In this document: positions 16,999 through 25,444 of the stretch, in pieces
Position numbering within the stretch: the stretch's first letter is position 1
Layout: each line of letters starts with the position of its first letter
Assembly (NCBI RefSeq): GCF_039535235.1
Contig: NZ_BAAAWU010000001.1
Span: forward strand, 1,178,001 to 1,242,000
DNA length: 64,000 nt
Source of the DNA: Streptomyces roseoviridis
Lineage (GTDB): Bacteria; Actinomycetota; Actinomycetes; Streptomycetales; Streptomycetaceae
Reading direction: 5' to 3'
Position numbers and translations under genes: made by a program
Notes under the pieces: model-generated
The model's database searches: none
Told to the model about the DNA's origin: nothing
What the model saw: only the letters and a program-made list of their open reading frames with translations

Positions 16999-18074
16999 CC
17001 TCCGTACTCGCCGAACCCGCCCCCGGCCTGCTGCGCGCAGCCCCGATCGACTTCCACAAGCACACGATGGGGCCCGACAGCCTGCTCCGTTACCTGCAGC
17101 TCAAGGTCCACCACCTCGCCCAGGACCAGAACTGGGACAGCATCCGTGTGGTGGGTGACTACGACCGCACGGCGATCATCTCGCGGTACGAGAAGACCGG
17201 GAAGCTTTTCAACATCGAGCGTCCAACGGCGACGGCCTATGGGCGGGAGTTGATCGTGCGGGCCTACCCGGGCGCCGACTACGTCCAGCACTACGCGCTG
17301 ATCATCGCCACCTACCTGGCCATGACTGGCCGTCCCGCCGACGTCGTCACCTACCAGCCTCCCGAGCAGCAGGAGTGCCGAGCAGCCCTCGATGCCCTCA
17401 CCCTGCCCCTCGACGGTGACCTGGTCATCGTCGGCTGGGGTCTGCAGCATCTCGCCCCCAAGGAAGGGGTCTGGACCCGCGGACCCGGCTACGCCTGGCA
17501 GCGCAGCGACATCGCCGGCCGCCGGGTGGTCCATCTCGGTTTCCTGCACAGCATCTGGGGCGACGTGGCCGGCCAGGTCGTCGCACGGCTCGCCGAGCTC
17601 GGAGCGGGGGACGTCGTGTACGTCGGGAAGGTCGGCTCGCTGACTCCCGCCATCGAGCCGAACGCCTGGCTCGCGACGGGCAACACGAGCCTGCTGCGCG
17701 GGTCGCTGGTGAGCTGGGACGACTTTTTCGGCGACTTCGCCGCCTCCCAGGGCGGAGTCCACAGTGGCTTGCACGTCTCCTCCCCCTCGATCCTGCTGGA
17801 GGACCGCGACTGGCTGGCGCGGCACTCGCCCTCGTACGCCTTCGTCGACCCGGAGATCGGTCCGATGGGTGCCGCCGCCAACCAGGCGGGGATCGGCTTC
17901 GGCTACCTCCACGTCATCTCCAACAACCTGGCCTCGATCTACCCGGCCGACCTGTCCAACGAGCGCCACGAGCAGGTTCTGCGCCGCCGGGCCGTCCTCG
18001 TCGACCGGATCCGCACCATCATCACCCTCCGTCTGGCCGGTCACCCGGCCCGCTCCGTGGAAGGAACCCGATGA
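16995..18074 (+). CDS. Nucleoside-phosphorylase-fold protein
   Basis: The 359-residue protein has the layout of the PNP/UDP phosphorylase superfamily in its second half. GAGDVVYVGKVGSL (residues 203-216) corresponds to the vGtaGsl loop and YAFVDPEIGPMGAAANQAGI (281-300) to the VxMExAA ribose-binding segment. LHVISNNL is the final strand. The first ~140 residues are unlike known members. If active it would cleave or form a glycosidic bond, fitting a nucleoside or free 7-deazaguanine base as substrate. ATGA overlaps link it to the TGT-like and kinase-like genes. Confidence 0.5.
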   Translation: MTSVLAEPAPGLLRAAPIDFHKHTMGPDSLLRYLQLKVHHLAQDQNWDSIRVVGDYDRTAIISRYEKTGKLFNIERPTATAYGRELIVRAYPGADYVQHYALIIATYLAMTGRPADVVTYQPPEQQECRAALDALTLPLDGDLVIVGWGLQHLAPKEGVWTRGPGYAWQRSDIAGRRVVHLGFLHSIWGDVAGQVVARLAELGAGDVVYVGKVGSLTPAIEPNAWLATGNTSLLRGSLVSWDDFFGDFAASQGGVHSGLHVSSPSILLEDRDWLARHSPSYAFVDPEIGPMGAAANQAGIGFGYLHVISNNLASIYPADLSNERHEQVLRRRAVLVDRIRTIITLRLAGHPARSVEGTR

Positions 18075-18760
18075 CCACCAGCCCGCCGACCGACCGACCC
18101 ACCGGACGGCTGATCACCTTCGTCGGCGGTGACGGCGCCGGAAAGTCCACCCTCGCCGCCCGCCTGCACCAGGGCCTGAACGAGGCCGGCCACGAGACGA
18201 TCCTCATCGGCAAGCACAGCACCCAGGCCGCCGCCTCGGAGCTGTCGGCCTACCTCGACCGCCTCAACGAGCTCGTCTACCGGCGTGACGCCCGCGTCGC
18301 ACGGGCGTGCGGCGACCACTACTGGCTGCTGGCGCTCGCCTCCTGGTACGCCCTGCAGGATCAGCTCCTCGTCCAGCCCGCGCTCGCCGCCGGCACCCAC
18401 GTCATCCTCGACAACTCCCCCCACAAGATCGCCGCCCGGTACGCGGCCAACCCCAAGGTCCCCAACCGACTCACCGAGCAGGTCTTCGAGCACCTGACCG
18501 AGCCCGACCTGGTGTTCTTCCTCGACATCGGCGCCCGCGAAGCCCTCGCCCGCAAAGGGTCGTTCACCTCCCTGGAGACCGGACACTCCGGCGGAGCGGA
18601 CGAAGACTTCATCGCCTACCAGGAGACCGTCCTGGACCACATGCGCGAGAAGGCGGCGTACGGCGACTGGGAGTGGCTCGACGTCGCCGGCCTGGACCGG
18701 GACGAGGTCTTCAAGGCGGCTGCGAGCGCACTGGCCGGCCGGCTGCGTCTGACCGTCTGA
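18071..18760 (+). CDS. Thymidylate-kinase-like P-loop protein
   Basis: The 229-residue product has a perfect P-loop GGDGAGKST (residues 19-27) and the overall layout of dTMP kinases. The DR(Y/H) segment is replaced by VILDNSPHKIAARYA, and a lid-like region follows with ALARKGSFTSLETGHSGG. It therefore probably phosphorylates a nucleoside or nucleoside monophosphate other than dTMP, but the substrate is unknown. The start overlaps the preceding stop. Confidence 0.65.
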   Translation: MTTSPPTDRPTGRLITFVGGDGAGKSTLAARLHQGLNEAGHETILIGKHSTQAAASELSAYLDRLNELVYRRDARVARACGDHYWLLALASWYALQDQLLVQPALAAGTHVILDNSPHKIAARYAANPKVPNRLTEQVFEHLTEPDLVFFLDIGAREALARKGSFTSLETGHSGGADEDFIAYQETVLDHMREKAAYGDWEWLDVAGLDRDEVFKAAASALAGRLRLTV

Positions 18761-18794
18761 ACCATCACGCCCCTGACCGACGAGGAATCCCACC

Positions 18795-19718
18795 ATGGAC
18801 CAGCCCGTACCCACCAGCGGATCACACGTATGCCACGGCATCACCTGGGCAAACGGCGCACCCCAACTGCTGCTCGCCCCGATGCCCGACGGGCCCTTGG
18901 TGTATGCCGGGATCATGGGCCGGCGCCTCGGCTACCAAGTCACCGGTACCGGCCGGTGGTGCACCGGCCGGTACCGCTTCGTCGATCGCCTCCATGTCGA
19001 AGCCGTTGCCTGCCCCCACCGAGCGCCGGCCGAGACGGGTGCCCAGTGCGTCACCTGCACCTCACGAGACGACTTCCGCTTCGCCCATCAGTTCCACGCC
19101 GGCGGCCATGTACCTCCCGCCTTGGCCTCGTACATGGCCCAGCCGCACTGGCTGTACCTGGCGACGTTCGCCGACGGCACCACCAAGGTCGGGACTGCGG
19201 CCGAGCCACGGGGTCGCTCGCGCCTCGCCGAACAGGGAGCCCTCGTGGCGACCTTCCTCACCATGTGCTCGGACGGGCGTACGGTGAGGTTCGCCGAGGA
19301 CGCCCTCACGCGCCGCCTCGGCCTGACGCAGACGGTCCGGGCCGCAGCCAAGCTGAAGGCCCTGGCCGGGGAGCGCGACCTCGCCCCGGCCCGCGCCGCC
19401 CATGAGCAGCACCTTCGCCAGGCAGCCGAGGCTCTGGCCGACATGAGCATCCCGGCCGTGCCGCAGCCGTGGACGCCACCGAGCGAAGGCGACCTGCTCC
19501 GATCCCCCGACACCGAGTTCGGCCTGTACCCGCACGATCCGCGCGAGGGCGAGCACGGCCTGACCGTGCTCGCCTGCGTCGGCTCTCAGGTCCTCGCCAC
19601 CCTCGACGGCGACGACCTGCCCTATCTGCTGGACCTGGGTGTCCTCAAGGGCCACCGGATCAACCTCGGCCCGCAGTTCTCCTCGCCGGCCACCGCCGTC
19701 CAGTCCGCCCTCTTCTGA
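18795..19718 (+). CDS. DUF2797 protein
   Basis: The 307-residue protein shows DUF2797 features: GRWCTGRY, ACPHRAP and CVTCTSRDDFRF, which can form a Cys-rich metal site. Then come FHAGG and HWLYLATFADGTTKVGTA with an AEDALTRRLGL helix. The TKVGTA...RSRLAEQGA segment resembles GIY-YIG nuclease-type strands, which is my inference. DUF2797 has no established activity. It sits 34 nt after the kinase-like gene in the same run. Confidence 0.65.
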   Translation: MDQPVPTSGSHVCHGITWANGAPQLLLAPMPDGPLVYAGIMGRRLGYQVTGTGRWCTGRYRFVDRLHVEAVACPHRAPAETGAQCVTCTSRDDFRFAHQFHAGGHVPPALASYMAQPHWLYLATFADGTTKVGTAAEPRGRSRLAEQGALVATFLTMCSDGRTVRFAEDALTRRLGLTQTVRAAAKLKALAGERDLAPARAAHEQHLRQAAEALADMSIPAVPQPWTPPSEGDLLRSPDTEFGLYPHDPREGEHGLTVLACVGSQVLATLDGDDLPYLLDLGVLKGHRINLGPQFSSPATAVQSALF

Positions 19719-19771
19719 TTCCCTCCCCGGCCCCGGCATCGCCCCGGCCGCTGCCCGCAAAGCGAGGCGCT

Positions 19772-20617
19772 ATGACTCCCCAGGACGCCCTCCTCGGCTG
19801 GGACGAGGATGCCAACGCCCTGGCGTACGAAGCCTTCACCCGTACTCACCCGATGTACAACGCCACCAGCAGTGACCTCGCCCGGCGGGTCGGGCTGGCC
19901 GACTCCCGCCTGGTGGTGGACCTGTGCGGCGGGTCCGGTGCAACCGCCCGCGCGATCCTCGACCAGCTCCCCGCCGGCGCGCGGCTCCTCTCCGTGGACA
20001 ACGCCGCCGCGATGCAGCGTGTCGGCAAGCGCACGCTGTCCGACGACCGGTTGTCCTGGATCACGGCGCCGGCCGAGCAGCTCGCCGCCCATGTGCCGAC
20101 CGGCGAGGTGGACGCGGTCGTGTGCAACTCGGCGATCTGGAAGACCCAGACCCCCGCCGTCTTCGACGCCGTGGCACGCGCCCTGCGGCCCGGCGGCCTG
20201 TTCGCCTTCAACATCGGCGGCGGCTTCGCCGGCGTACGGCACCCCGACGAACACGCCGTGCGCACAGGTCCGTCGCTCAACACCCTGATCAACCAAGTCG
20301 CCGCCCGGGACCACGGCTACACCCCACCGTCGGCCACCCGTTCGGCGCCGATGATGCCGCTGGAGCAGGTCGCAGCCCAGCTGGCCGCCGCCGGGCTGAC
20401 GGTCGTCAACTCCGAGGTCACCGCCCAGCACAGCACAATGGCCGAGAAGAAGGCGTGGCTGTCCATCCCCGTCTTCGCCCGGCCGGCGGACCGAGGCTTC
20501 ACCCATGCTCAGCGCATGGAGATCCTGGAGGCCGCCTATGCCCTGACCACCCCTGACACGCCGACCGTGACGAGCTGGCTCGTCGTCGTCGCCCAGCGGC
20601 CCGCGGACGCGCCGTGA
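19772..20617 (+). CDS. Class I SAM-dependent methyltransferase
   Basis: The 281-residue protein has motif I LVVDLCGGSGATARAIL, the acidic LLSVDNAAAM, and the late strands VDAVVCNSAIW and LRPGGLFAFNIGGGF. The last ~100 residues form a variable cap. It could act on a deazaguanine product, on nucleic acid or on another metabolite; there is no DNA-methylase NPPY-type motif. Its stop overlaps the Nudix start by 4 nt. Confidence 0.75.
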   Translation: MTPQDALLGWDEDANALAYEAFTRTHPMYNATSSDLARRVGLADSRLVVDLCGGSGATARAILDQLPAGARLLSVDNAAAMQRVGKRTLSDDRLSWITAPAEQLAAHVPTGEVDAVVCNSAIWKTQTPAVFDAVARALRPGGLFAFNIGGGFAGVRHPDEHAVRTGPSLNTLINQVAARDHGYTPPSATRSAPMMPLEQVAAQLAAAGLTVVNSEVTAQHSTMAEKKAWLSIPVFARPADRGFTHAQRMEILEAAYALTTPDTPTVTSWLVVVAQRPADAP

Positions 20618-21159
20618 CACCGGCCCAGGCCTCGCCGAGGCTCGGAGAGACCCCTTGTGATCACACCAGCGTCGGGGTGCTGATCTCCGGCCCCGCCGGA
20701 CTGTTGCTGTTCGAACGGATGACGCCGCCAGTGGGCCTGGCGCCGGTCGCCGGCCACGTTGACCAGCACGGCAGCCCCGAGCAGGCCGCCCGGAACGAGG
20801 TCTCGGAGGAAATCGGCCTCACCGTCACTCGGCTGCACCCGTTGCTGGCGCAGTGGCGCCCGAACCGGTGCCGCCGCACGGCGACGGAGCCCGTCGGGCA
20901 CCAATGGTGGATCTTCCAGGCCGAAGCCGAAGGCGCCCTGCGCCCCTCGGCTGCGGAAGTCCGGGCACCTCGGTGGATGCGCCCGGACGAGCTCCAATGC
21001 GCCGCGCTTCGAACGGTCACGTACGCCGAAGGCCACGTAAGTGGAGAGGAGTTCGAACGGCTGCCGGGCCTCACCCCGGTGTGGTGCCACTTTCTCCACG
21101 CCCTCCGGCTGATCACCCTCCCTGCGGCAGCCCTCGCTCAGGTCGACACCGTCCTGTGA
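20614..21159 (+). CDS. Nudix hydrolase, last gene of the deazaguanine operon
   Basis: The 181-residue protein carries a Nudix box, GHVDQHGSPEQAARNEVSEEIGL-like, in which the usual Arg of REUxEE is Asn (NEVSEE). The metal-binding glutamates remain. Nudix enzymes hydrolyse nucleoside diphosphates linked to another group, so housecleaning of a modified nucleotide is plausible here. The GTG start overlaps the methyltransferase stop. It converges with another Nudix gene only 20 nt away. Confidence 0.75.
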   Translation: MTPAQASPRLGETPCDHTSVGVLISGPAGLLLFERMTPPVGLAPVAGHVDQHGSPEQAARNEVSEEIGLTVTRLHPLLAQWRPNRCRRTATEPVGHQWWIFQAEAEGALRPSAAEVRAPRWMRPDELQCAALRTVTYAEGHVSGEEFERLPGLTPVWCHFLHALRLITLPAAALAQVDTVL

Positions 21160-21179
21160 GCGACGCACGAGGGGCCCTC

Positions 21180-21737
21180 TCAGCGAGCGCCCAACTCCAG
21201 CCTGGCAGCCAAACGCCGGGCGTGCGCGCGCATGCGGTGCCGATCGTCCGGAAACACGCTCTGCCACTCCTCGTCAAGACGGAACCAGGCGGCCGGCTGG
21301 CCCTGTTCTCCTCCGAGTGGGACCGCACGGTCGACGATGGCGGCGTAGGAAAGGCCCAAGGTGGGAGACCAGTCGGCTCGGTAGGACCGCACCGCCACAG
21401 CCGCTGGCTCCGCCAACAGGGCTGCCCGCAGTCCTGTCTCCTCCAACAGCTCTCGAGCCGCAGCGACGCGCGGCGTCTCGCCGGGCTCGACCTTGCCACC
21501 GGGCGGTACCCATCCACGCACACGGTGCTTGACCAGCAGCACGTACTCAGAGGCGGGGTCGGTGACCCAGACCTCGGCCGCCAGCGGCTCCATCGGACCT
21601 TGTCGGGCTTCCTCCAGCCACGCACGCGCGTCATCAAACTCCAACGCGGCGAGGCGGGCATCCGCGACAGCCTCGTCCATGACCACCTGAACAGCATCAC
21701 CTTGGCTCACACACACCACCCTAGGCCGGTCCTCCAC
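21180..21737 (-). CDS. Nudix hydrolase (canonical box)
   Basis: The 185-residue protein has a canonical Nudix box, GGKVEPGETPRVAAARELLEETGL-type, flanked by YVLLVKHRVRGWVPP and a C-terminal helical region. The substrate is unknown; MutT-like or NDP-sugar activity is possible. The GTG at 21737 was taken as start; internal starts up to VMDEAVADARL are possible. It reads toward the deazaguanine operon. Confidence 0.75.
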   Translation of the reverse strand: MEDRPRVVCVSQGDAVQVVMDEAVADARLAALEFDDARAWLEEARQGPMEPLAAEVWVTDPASEYVLLVKHRVRGWVPPGGKVEPGETPRVAAARELLEETGLRAALLAEPAAVAVRSYRADWSPTLGLSYAAIVDRAVPLGGEQGQPAAWFRLDEEWQSVFPDDRHRMRAHARRLAARLELGAR

Positions 21738-21850
21738 CCCCGTGGCGCAGGGCCACTCTCCCGGGAGCGGGTCGTGTCCTGCCGGACCGTACTTCGGCCC
21801 GAGACAGCAAATCCGCGGGCCTCAGCCACCTCACGAAAGGCACCCGGGTC

Positions 21851-23056
21851 ATGAACTCCAGCACAACTGCCACGCGTTCCTGGGTAGTGCTCGGTGGCGT
21901 CCACCACCTCAACCGGACCGCCTCACGGCGCCCGGACGATCCCCTCGTACTCATCCAGGTCCCTCCGCAGGAGGTCTGCCGGCCGGCCACCACCGTGATC
22001 GTCCGCTGGGGTCTCCTCGGAGCATGCTCCGCCGTAGCCCTCACCAGCAGCGGCACCCGGCTCGGGTCGTCCTTGATCGACGGAGAGGACCTGTTCCCGG
22101 ACGGCATCGCCGGCCCCGCCCTGCGCGACCTGATCGGCACACAGCCGACGCCCAGCCTGGTGCCACTGTGCTACCTGGCCGAAGCCTCCGGCGGTGGCTA
22201 CGACGCGTACGCACAGATCCAGTTCCATCCCGAAGACGCCTGCTTCCTTCGGACCTCCCAGACCTCGATCGGCCACGGCCCGGTCGAGGCCCTGCACTGG
22301 TTGGGTCCGGTCCTCGACGCGCACCGCGCATCGAGCATGGCGTTGAACAACCACCGCCGATACTTCCGCAAGCACTTCGAGGGCACTGAACTGGAGTTCA
22401 AGTACACCCTCGACCCCGCGCCCGACATCTGGGCTGAGGCCATGGAATTGCTCAAGGCACTGCGCGACGGCGAGCTGGAAGACTGCCGACCGGAGTTCCG
22501 GAACGAGTTCCAGATCCACCACACGGAGAACCACCTCTTCAACGTGACGGGCCCTGACACCGAGATCGGCTACGCCTCTTTCATCCCCACTGTCACCGCC
22601 GGGCACGTCCTCAAGCGGAAGTACTTCAAGGAGGACAGCTTCGCCCGCCGCGAGGAGCTGGTGCACGGCATCGATGTCTCACCGGACCGTTTCGAGACGT
22701 ACCTGCGCGACGAGCTGGGCCTCCAGGTGCGAGCCATGCCGCCCTTCCAACGAGTCCGCTACGACATCCAATGCGAATCCATGCGTACGGGACACATCTA
22801 CGGGATCTTCCTCGACCGCTGCGCCCTCCTCGCAGCACCCGAGGTCGTCCTCTCTCAGTGTGAGCTGGAATACCTGCGCTCTCGCAGCGTGCTCCCACAG
22901 GATCGCGACGAGGTCCTGAGCGAAATGCATCGCGTCGACGCCTGGCTCCGCTCCCACCTCGGCACCCGCGGCTGGACAGCCGAGCGCACCTTCTACTCCA
23001 AGAGGAGCTTTCTGCGAGACGTGGTCGCAGCTCGGCCTGACCTCAGAGGCACGTGA
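21851..23056 (+). CDS. CYTH-like (triphosphate tunnel) protein, unassigned
   Basis: The 401-residue protein has no obvious domain in the first ~175 residues. At residues 180-184 it shows ELEFK, the ExExK signature that opens CYTH/triphosphate-tunnel domains. This is followed by alternating charged strands such as RVRYDIQCES and VVLSQCELEYLRSRS near residues 305-345, as expected for a tunnel fold. CYTH proteins include thiamine triphosphatases, polyphosphatases and adenylate cyclases. Its place beside Nudix and nucleotide genes fits a nucleotide substrate, but the call rests on short motifs. Confidence 0.5.
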   Translation: MNSSTTATRSWVVLGGVHHLNRTASRRPDDPLVLIQVPPQEVCRPATTVIVRWGLLGACSAVALTSSGTRLGSSLIDGEDLFPDGIAGPALRDLIGTQPTPSLVPLCYLAEASGGGYDAYAQIQFHPEDACFLRTSQTSIGHGPVEALHWLGPVLDAHRASSMALNNHRRYFRKHFEGTELEFKYTLDPAPDIWAEAMELLKALRDGELEDCRPEFRNEFQIHHTENHLFNVTGPDTEIGYASFIPTVTAGHVLKRKYFKEDSFARREELVHGIDVSPDRFETYLRDELGLQVRAMPPFQRVRYDIQCESMRTGHIYGIFLDRCALLAAPEVVLSQCELEYLRSRSVLPQDRDEVLSEMHRVDAWLRSHLGTRGWTAERTFYSKRSFLRDVVAARPDLRGT

Positions 23057-23544
23057 TGGTCACCCTGGCGCGGATCCGAGCCCTCTCCGCTTCAACGCGC
23101 TCTCCCTCGGACCGAAGGCGCCGCCATCGATGTTCTGGCCTACCGTCGCCTGCGGTACCCCTGGTACGCGAGGCGGATCAATACTCCATACCGCATCGGC
23201 TCCCCACGCCGCCCGTTGCAACATCACCGGCAACCCGAGAACCTTCCGTCGGCCGAAACTGTGGCGTCATCGCGCCATCGCGTCTTTACGCAACCTGTGG
23301 CGCTTGGCTGGGGTTCGGCGCTGCACCAGGATGATGCACGCGACGCGGCCCCGGCGGCACGGGAGCCACGTCCGAACGGCAAGGACCGGGCGTTGCCCTG
23401 GAGGCGCACGGTACGACGAGCGGAACCCCCCGCGCGCTCGTCGCAACCTGCGGCGCTCGCCCGGTCCTGCCGTCCTAATCCGAAGTTCGCGCGACGTCAC
23501 GGCACTCAGCCGCCCGGCCGAGCGCGACAGGCCGGAAGGACTGC
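23057..23544. other. Gene-free interval with a degenerate repeat copy
   Basis: No frame here has domain character, although a short stretch near 23120-23200 (VLAYRRLRYPWYARRI in one frame) could be a gene remnant. Positions 23263-23293 match 29199-29229 at 26 of 31 bases, and CCAGGATG follows at nearly the same distance in both. This suggests two copies of one non-coding element. Confidence 0.4.
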
Positions 23545-24399
23545 CTAGCCCTGTGGGCGTTCCGCCGTAACCAGCCAGGAGGTGCTCAGAAGGCGAACCG
23601 TACCGTCGGGCGTCTCATGGGCGGCCAAGTGGGCGGTGAGCGCCTTGCGGGCGCGGGCCTGGGTGGGCGGGTCGGCCTGCTGCATGAGATGGCGCCCGGG
23701 GCCCGTGGCCAGCAGAAAGTCCGCAGCGTCCGCGGCGTCTTGGCCCCAGGTGCCGTACGCCGTCACCTCGTCGACCGTAATGTCGGTGTAGCCGGCAGCG
23801 ATGAGGACGGAGCGGACACGTTCCGGTGCGGACAAGGAGAACATGCCGGGCCCGTCGCCCGGTGTGCGGAAGTCGCCCGTCGGCAGGATGCCTTCCAGGG
23901 ATGTCATGGCCGTCACCCAGCCGTTGAGCTCCGGGGCGGAGGGGCAGATGAAGGCGAGGCGGCCGCCGGGGCGCAGGGCGCGTCCGATGTTGGCGAACGC
24001 CTTCTCGGGGTCCGTGTAGAACATCACGCCGTAACGGCTGATGGCGGCGTCGAACGCGGCCTCCTCGAAGGGATGCACCTGAGCGTCGCCCTGGACGAAG
24101 GAGACGTTGGCCACTCCCTCGACCGCCGCACGCGTGCGCGCCTCGGCGAGCATCGGTGCGGACAGGTCCAGGCCGAGCGCACGACCCTCGGGGGCTCGAA
24201 GGGCGGCGAGGCGCGTGGTCTGGCCGGCACCGCAACCGAGGTCGAGGGTGTGGCAGTCGCCTGTGATGGAGGTGGCGGTCAGCAGGGGCTCGTTGAAGCC
24301 TTCGTTGACAGCGTTCCAGCGGTCTTGGTGGCGAGCCCAGTGGTCACCTTCGGAACCGTTCCACGCTTGCGCCTGCTGGGTGTTGACGATCTCCGGCAT
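23545..24399 (-). CDS. Class I SAM-dependent methyltransferase (UbiE/COQ5-like)
   Basis: The 284-residue protein has HTLDLGCGAGQTTRLA (motif I), GRALGLDLSAPML, VSFVQGDAQVHPF and LRPGGRLAFICPSAPELNGW. This is the pattern of small-molecule methyltransferases of the Methyltransf_11/25 group. It is read divergently from a TetR regulator with palindromic operators in between, so it is probably the repressor's target. The substrate is unknown, possibly a toxic small molecule. Confidence 0.8.
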   Translation of the reverse strand: MPEIVNTQQAQAWNGSEGDHWARHQDRWNAVNEGFNEPLLTATSITGDCHTLDLGCGAGQTTRLAALRAPEGRALGLDLSAPMLAEARTRAAVEGVANVSFVQGDAQVHPFEEAAFDAAISRYGVMFYTDPEKAFANIGRALRPGGRLAFICPSAPELNGWVTAMTSLEGILPTGDFRTPGDGPGMFSLSAPERVRSVLIAAGYTDITVDEVTAYGTWGQDAADAADFLLATGPGRHLMQQADPPTQARARKALTAHLAAHETPDGTVRLLSTSWLVTAERPQG

Positions 24400-24426
24400 G
24401 AAGTCTCCTCAAGGTGAAATAGGGAA

Positions 24427-24479
24427 TGGGCGTACGCCCAAACTGGCATGCAACACAGTATGGGCGTGCGCCCATACTG
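24427..24479. promoter_or_regulatory. TetR-type operator pair in divergent promoter region
   Basis: TGGGCGTACGCCCA (24427-24440) is a perfect 14-bp palindrome. A longer site at 24456-24479 has 11-bp arms CAGTATGGGCG and CGCCCATACTG around TG. Both share TGGGCG/CGCCCA. They lie 28-80 nt from the divergent methyltransferase and TetR starts, so the regulator can control both genes. A half site follows near 24484. Confidence 0.75.
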
Positions 24480-24543
24480 GCAATGCCCATACGATCCGTC
24501 CGTAAGGACGGCGCAACACACGACAGAGAGGACGGGCAGGCTC

Positions 24544-25125
24544 ATGTCACCGCGCGGAGTGGCGACCCCGGACGTGCGCGAGCGCCTGTTCGCGGCGGCG
24601 GAACGCGTCGTCGAGAGGGACGGGCCGGGCGCCCTCACCAGCCGTGCCGTCACCACGGAGGCGGGATGCGCCAAGGGGCTGCTTCACACGCACTTCGCAG
24701 GCCTCGACGAGTTTGTGGCCGAGCTCGTCCTCGACCGGTTCGCGCGCACCGCCGAGCGGGCCGGGGCCCTTCCCCGGCTCGTCGGACAGAGCACGGTGAC
24801 AGGGAACCTGAACGCCGTCGTCCTCGCTCTGTTCGCCTCCGGCGGCCCTGCCCTTTCGGGCCTCGCCATGACCCGGCCAGCCGCCTCACTGCGGGTCCGG
24901 GAGGCCTTCCAGGCCGGGGCCCCCGGCTTCGCGGCGATCGAGGAGACCGTCGCCGACTACCTCCAGGCGGAGCGGGAGCTCGGCCGGGTACCCAGCCGCG
25001 TGGACGCGGGCGCGGCGGCCCTTGCTCTCGTTGGCACCTGCCACCACCTGCTGATGATGTCGTGGCCGGGCACGCCCGATCCGCGTCCGGCCGTCGAACG
25101 ACTCGTCACCGCACTCGTGAGCTAG
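24544..25125 (+). CDS. TetR/AcrR-family regulator
   Basis: The 193-residue protein has an N-terminal TetR helix-turn-helix: VRERLFAAAERVVERDG, then ALTSRAVTTEAGCAKGLLHTHF. A helical ligand domain follows, ending in AALALVGTCHHLLMMSWPG. The ATG at 24544 was chosen because upstream in-frame codons would cover the operator. It probably represses itself and the divergent methyltransferase gene. Confidence 0.85.
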   Translation: MSPRGVATPDVRERLFAAAERVVERDGPGALTSRAVTTEAGCAKGLLHTHFAGLDEFVAELVLDRFARTAERAGALPRLVGQSTVTGNLNAVVLALFASGGPALSGLAMTRPAASLRVREAFQAGAPGFAAIEETVADYLQAERELGRVPSRVDAGAAALALVGTCHHLLMMSWPGTPDPRPAVERLVTALVS

Positions 25126-25327
25126 TCACCCACGCCAGAATGGTCTGACACGGGTCACCAGCGCCTGAGCCAGATGCTCACACGGGCGAGGCCCCGGGGC
25201 GCGCTGATCGTTCGCACCACGCTTACCAACGAGCCGACGCGCCCCGGAGCGCAGCGGTCGCTCGGCTCGCCGCCGCACTCCCATCACCCCCTCACCCTGC
25301 GGCGCCGAGTCATTCCCCCTGCTCGGC
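25126..25327. other. Intergenic interval upstream of the copper operon
   Basis: No gene or clear structure is seen in these ~200 nt; the CsoR-type boxes begin at 25328. Confidence 0.4.
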
Positions 25328-25345
25328 ATACCCCTGGGGGGTAAT
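25328..25345. promoter_or_regulatory. CsoR-type copper box 1
   Basis: ATACCCCTGGGGGGTAAT matches the pseudo-palindrome ATACCCC-N-GGGGTAT bound by actinobacterial CsoR. It lies 100 nt upstream of copZ. CsoR itself is not encoded in the window, so the regulator would act in trans. Confidence 0.6.
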
Positions 25346-25404
25346 CAAATCCACCACCGCACCTTGCATGGCCGAGGAACGATGGGGTATACATAACGCA
25401 GGTC

Positions 25405-25423
25405 GATACCCCCGGGGGGTATC
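25405..25423. promoter_or_regulatory. CsoR-type copper box 2
   Basis: GATACCCCCGGGGGGTATC is an almost perfect palindrome of the CsoR type, 22 nt before the copZ ATG. A GGGGTATAC half-element lies just upstream at 25384-25392. Binding of copper-free CsoR here would block transcription of copZ and copA, giving copper induction. Confidence 0.75.
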
Positions 25424-25444
25424 GAAGAGAATCGGGAGGGTTTC

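Noticed and set aside
23053..23334. Open frame after the CYTH-like gene
   Set aside because: Arg/Ser/Pro-rich composition without domain character; several frames are equally open there.
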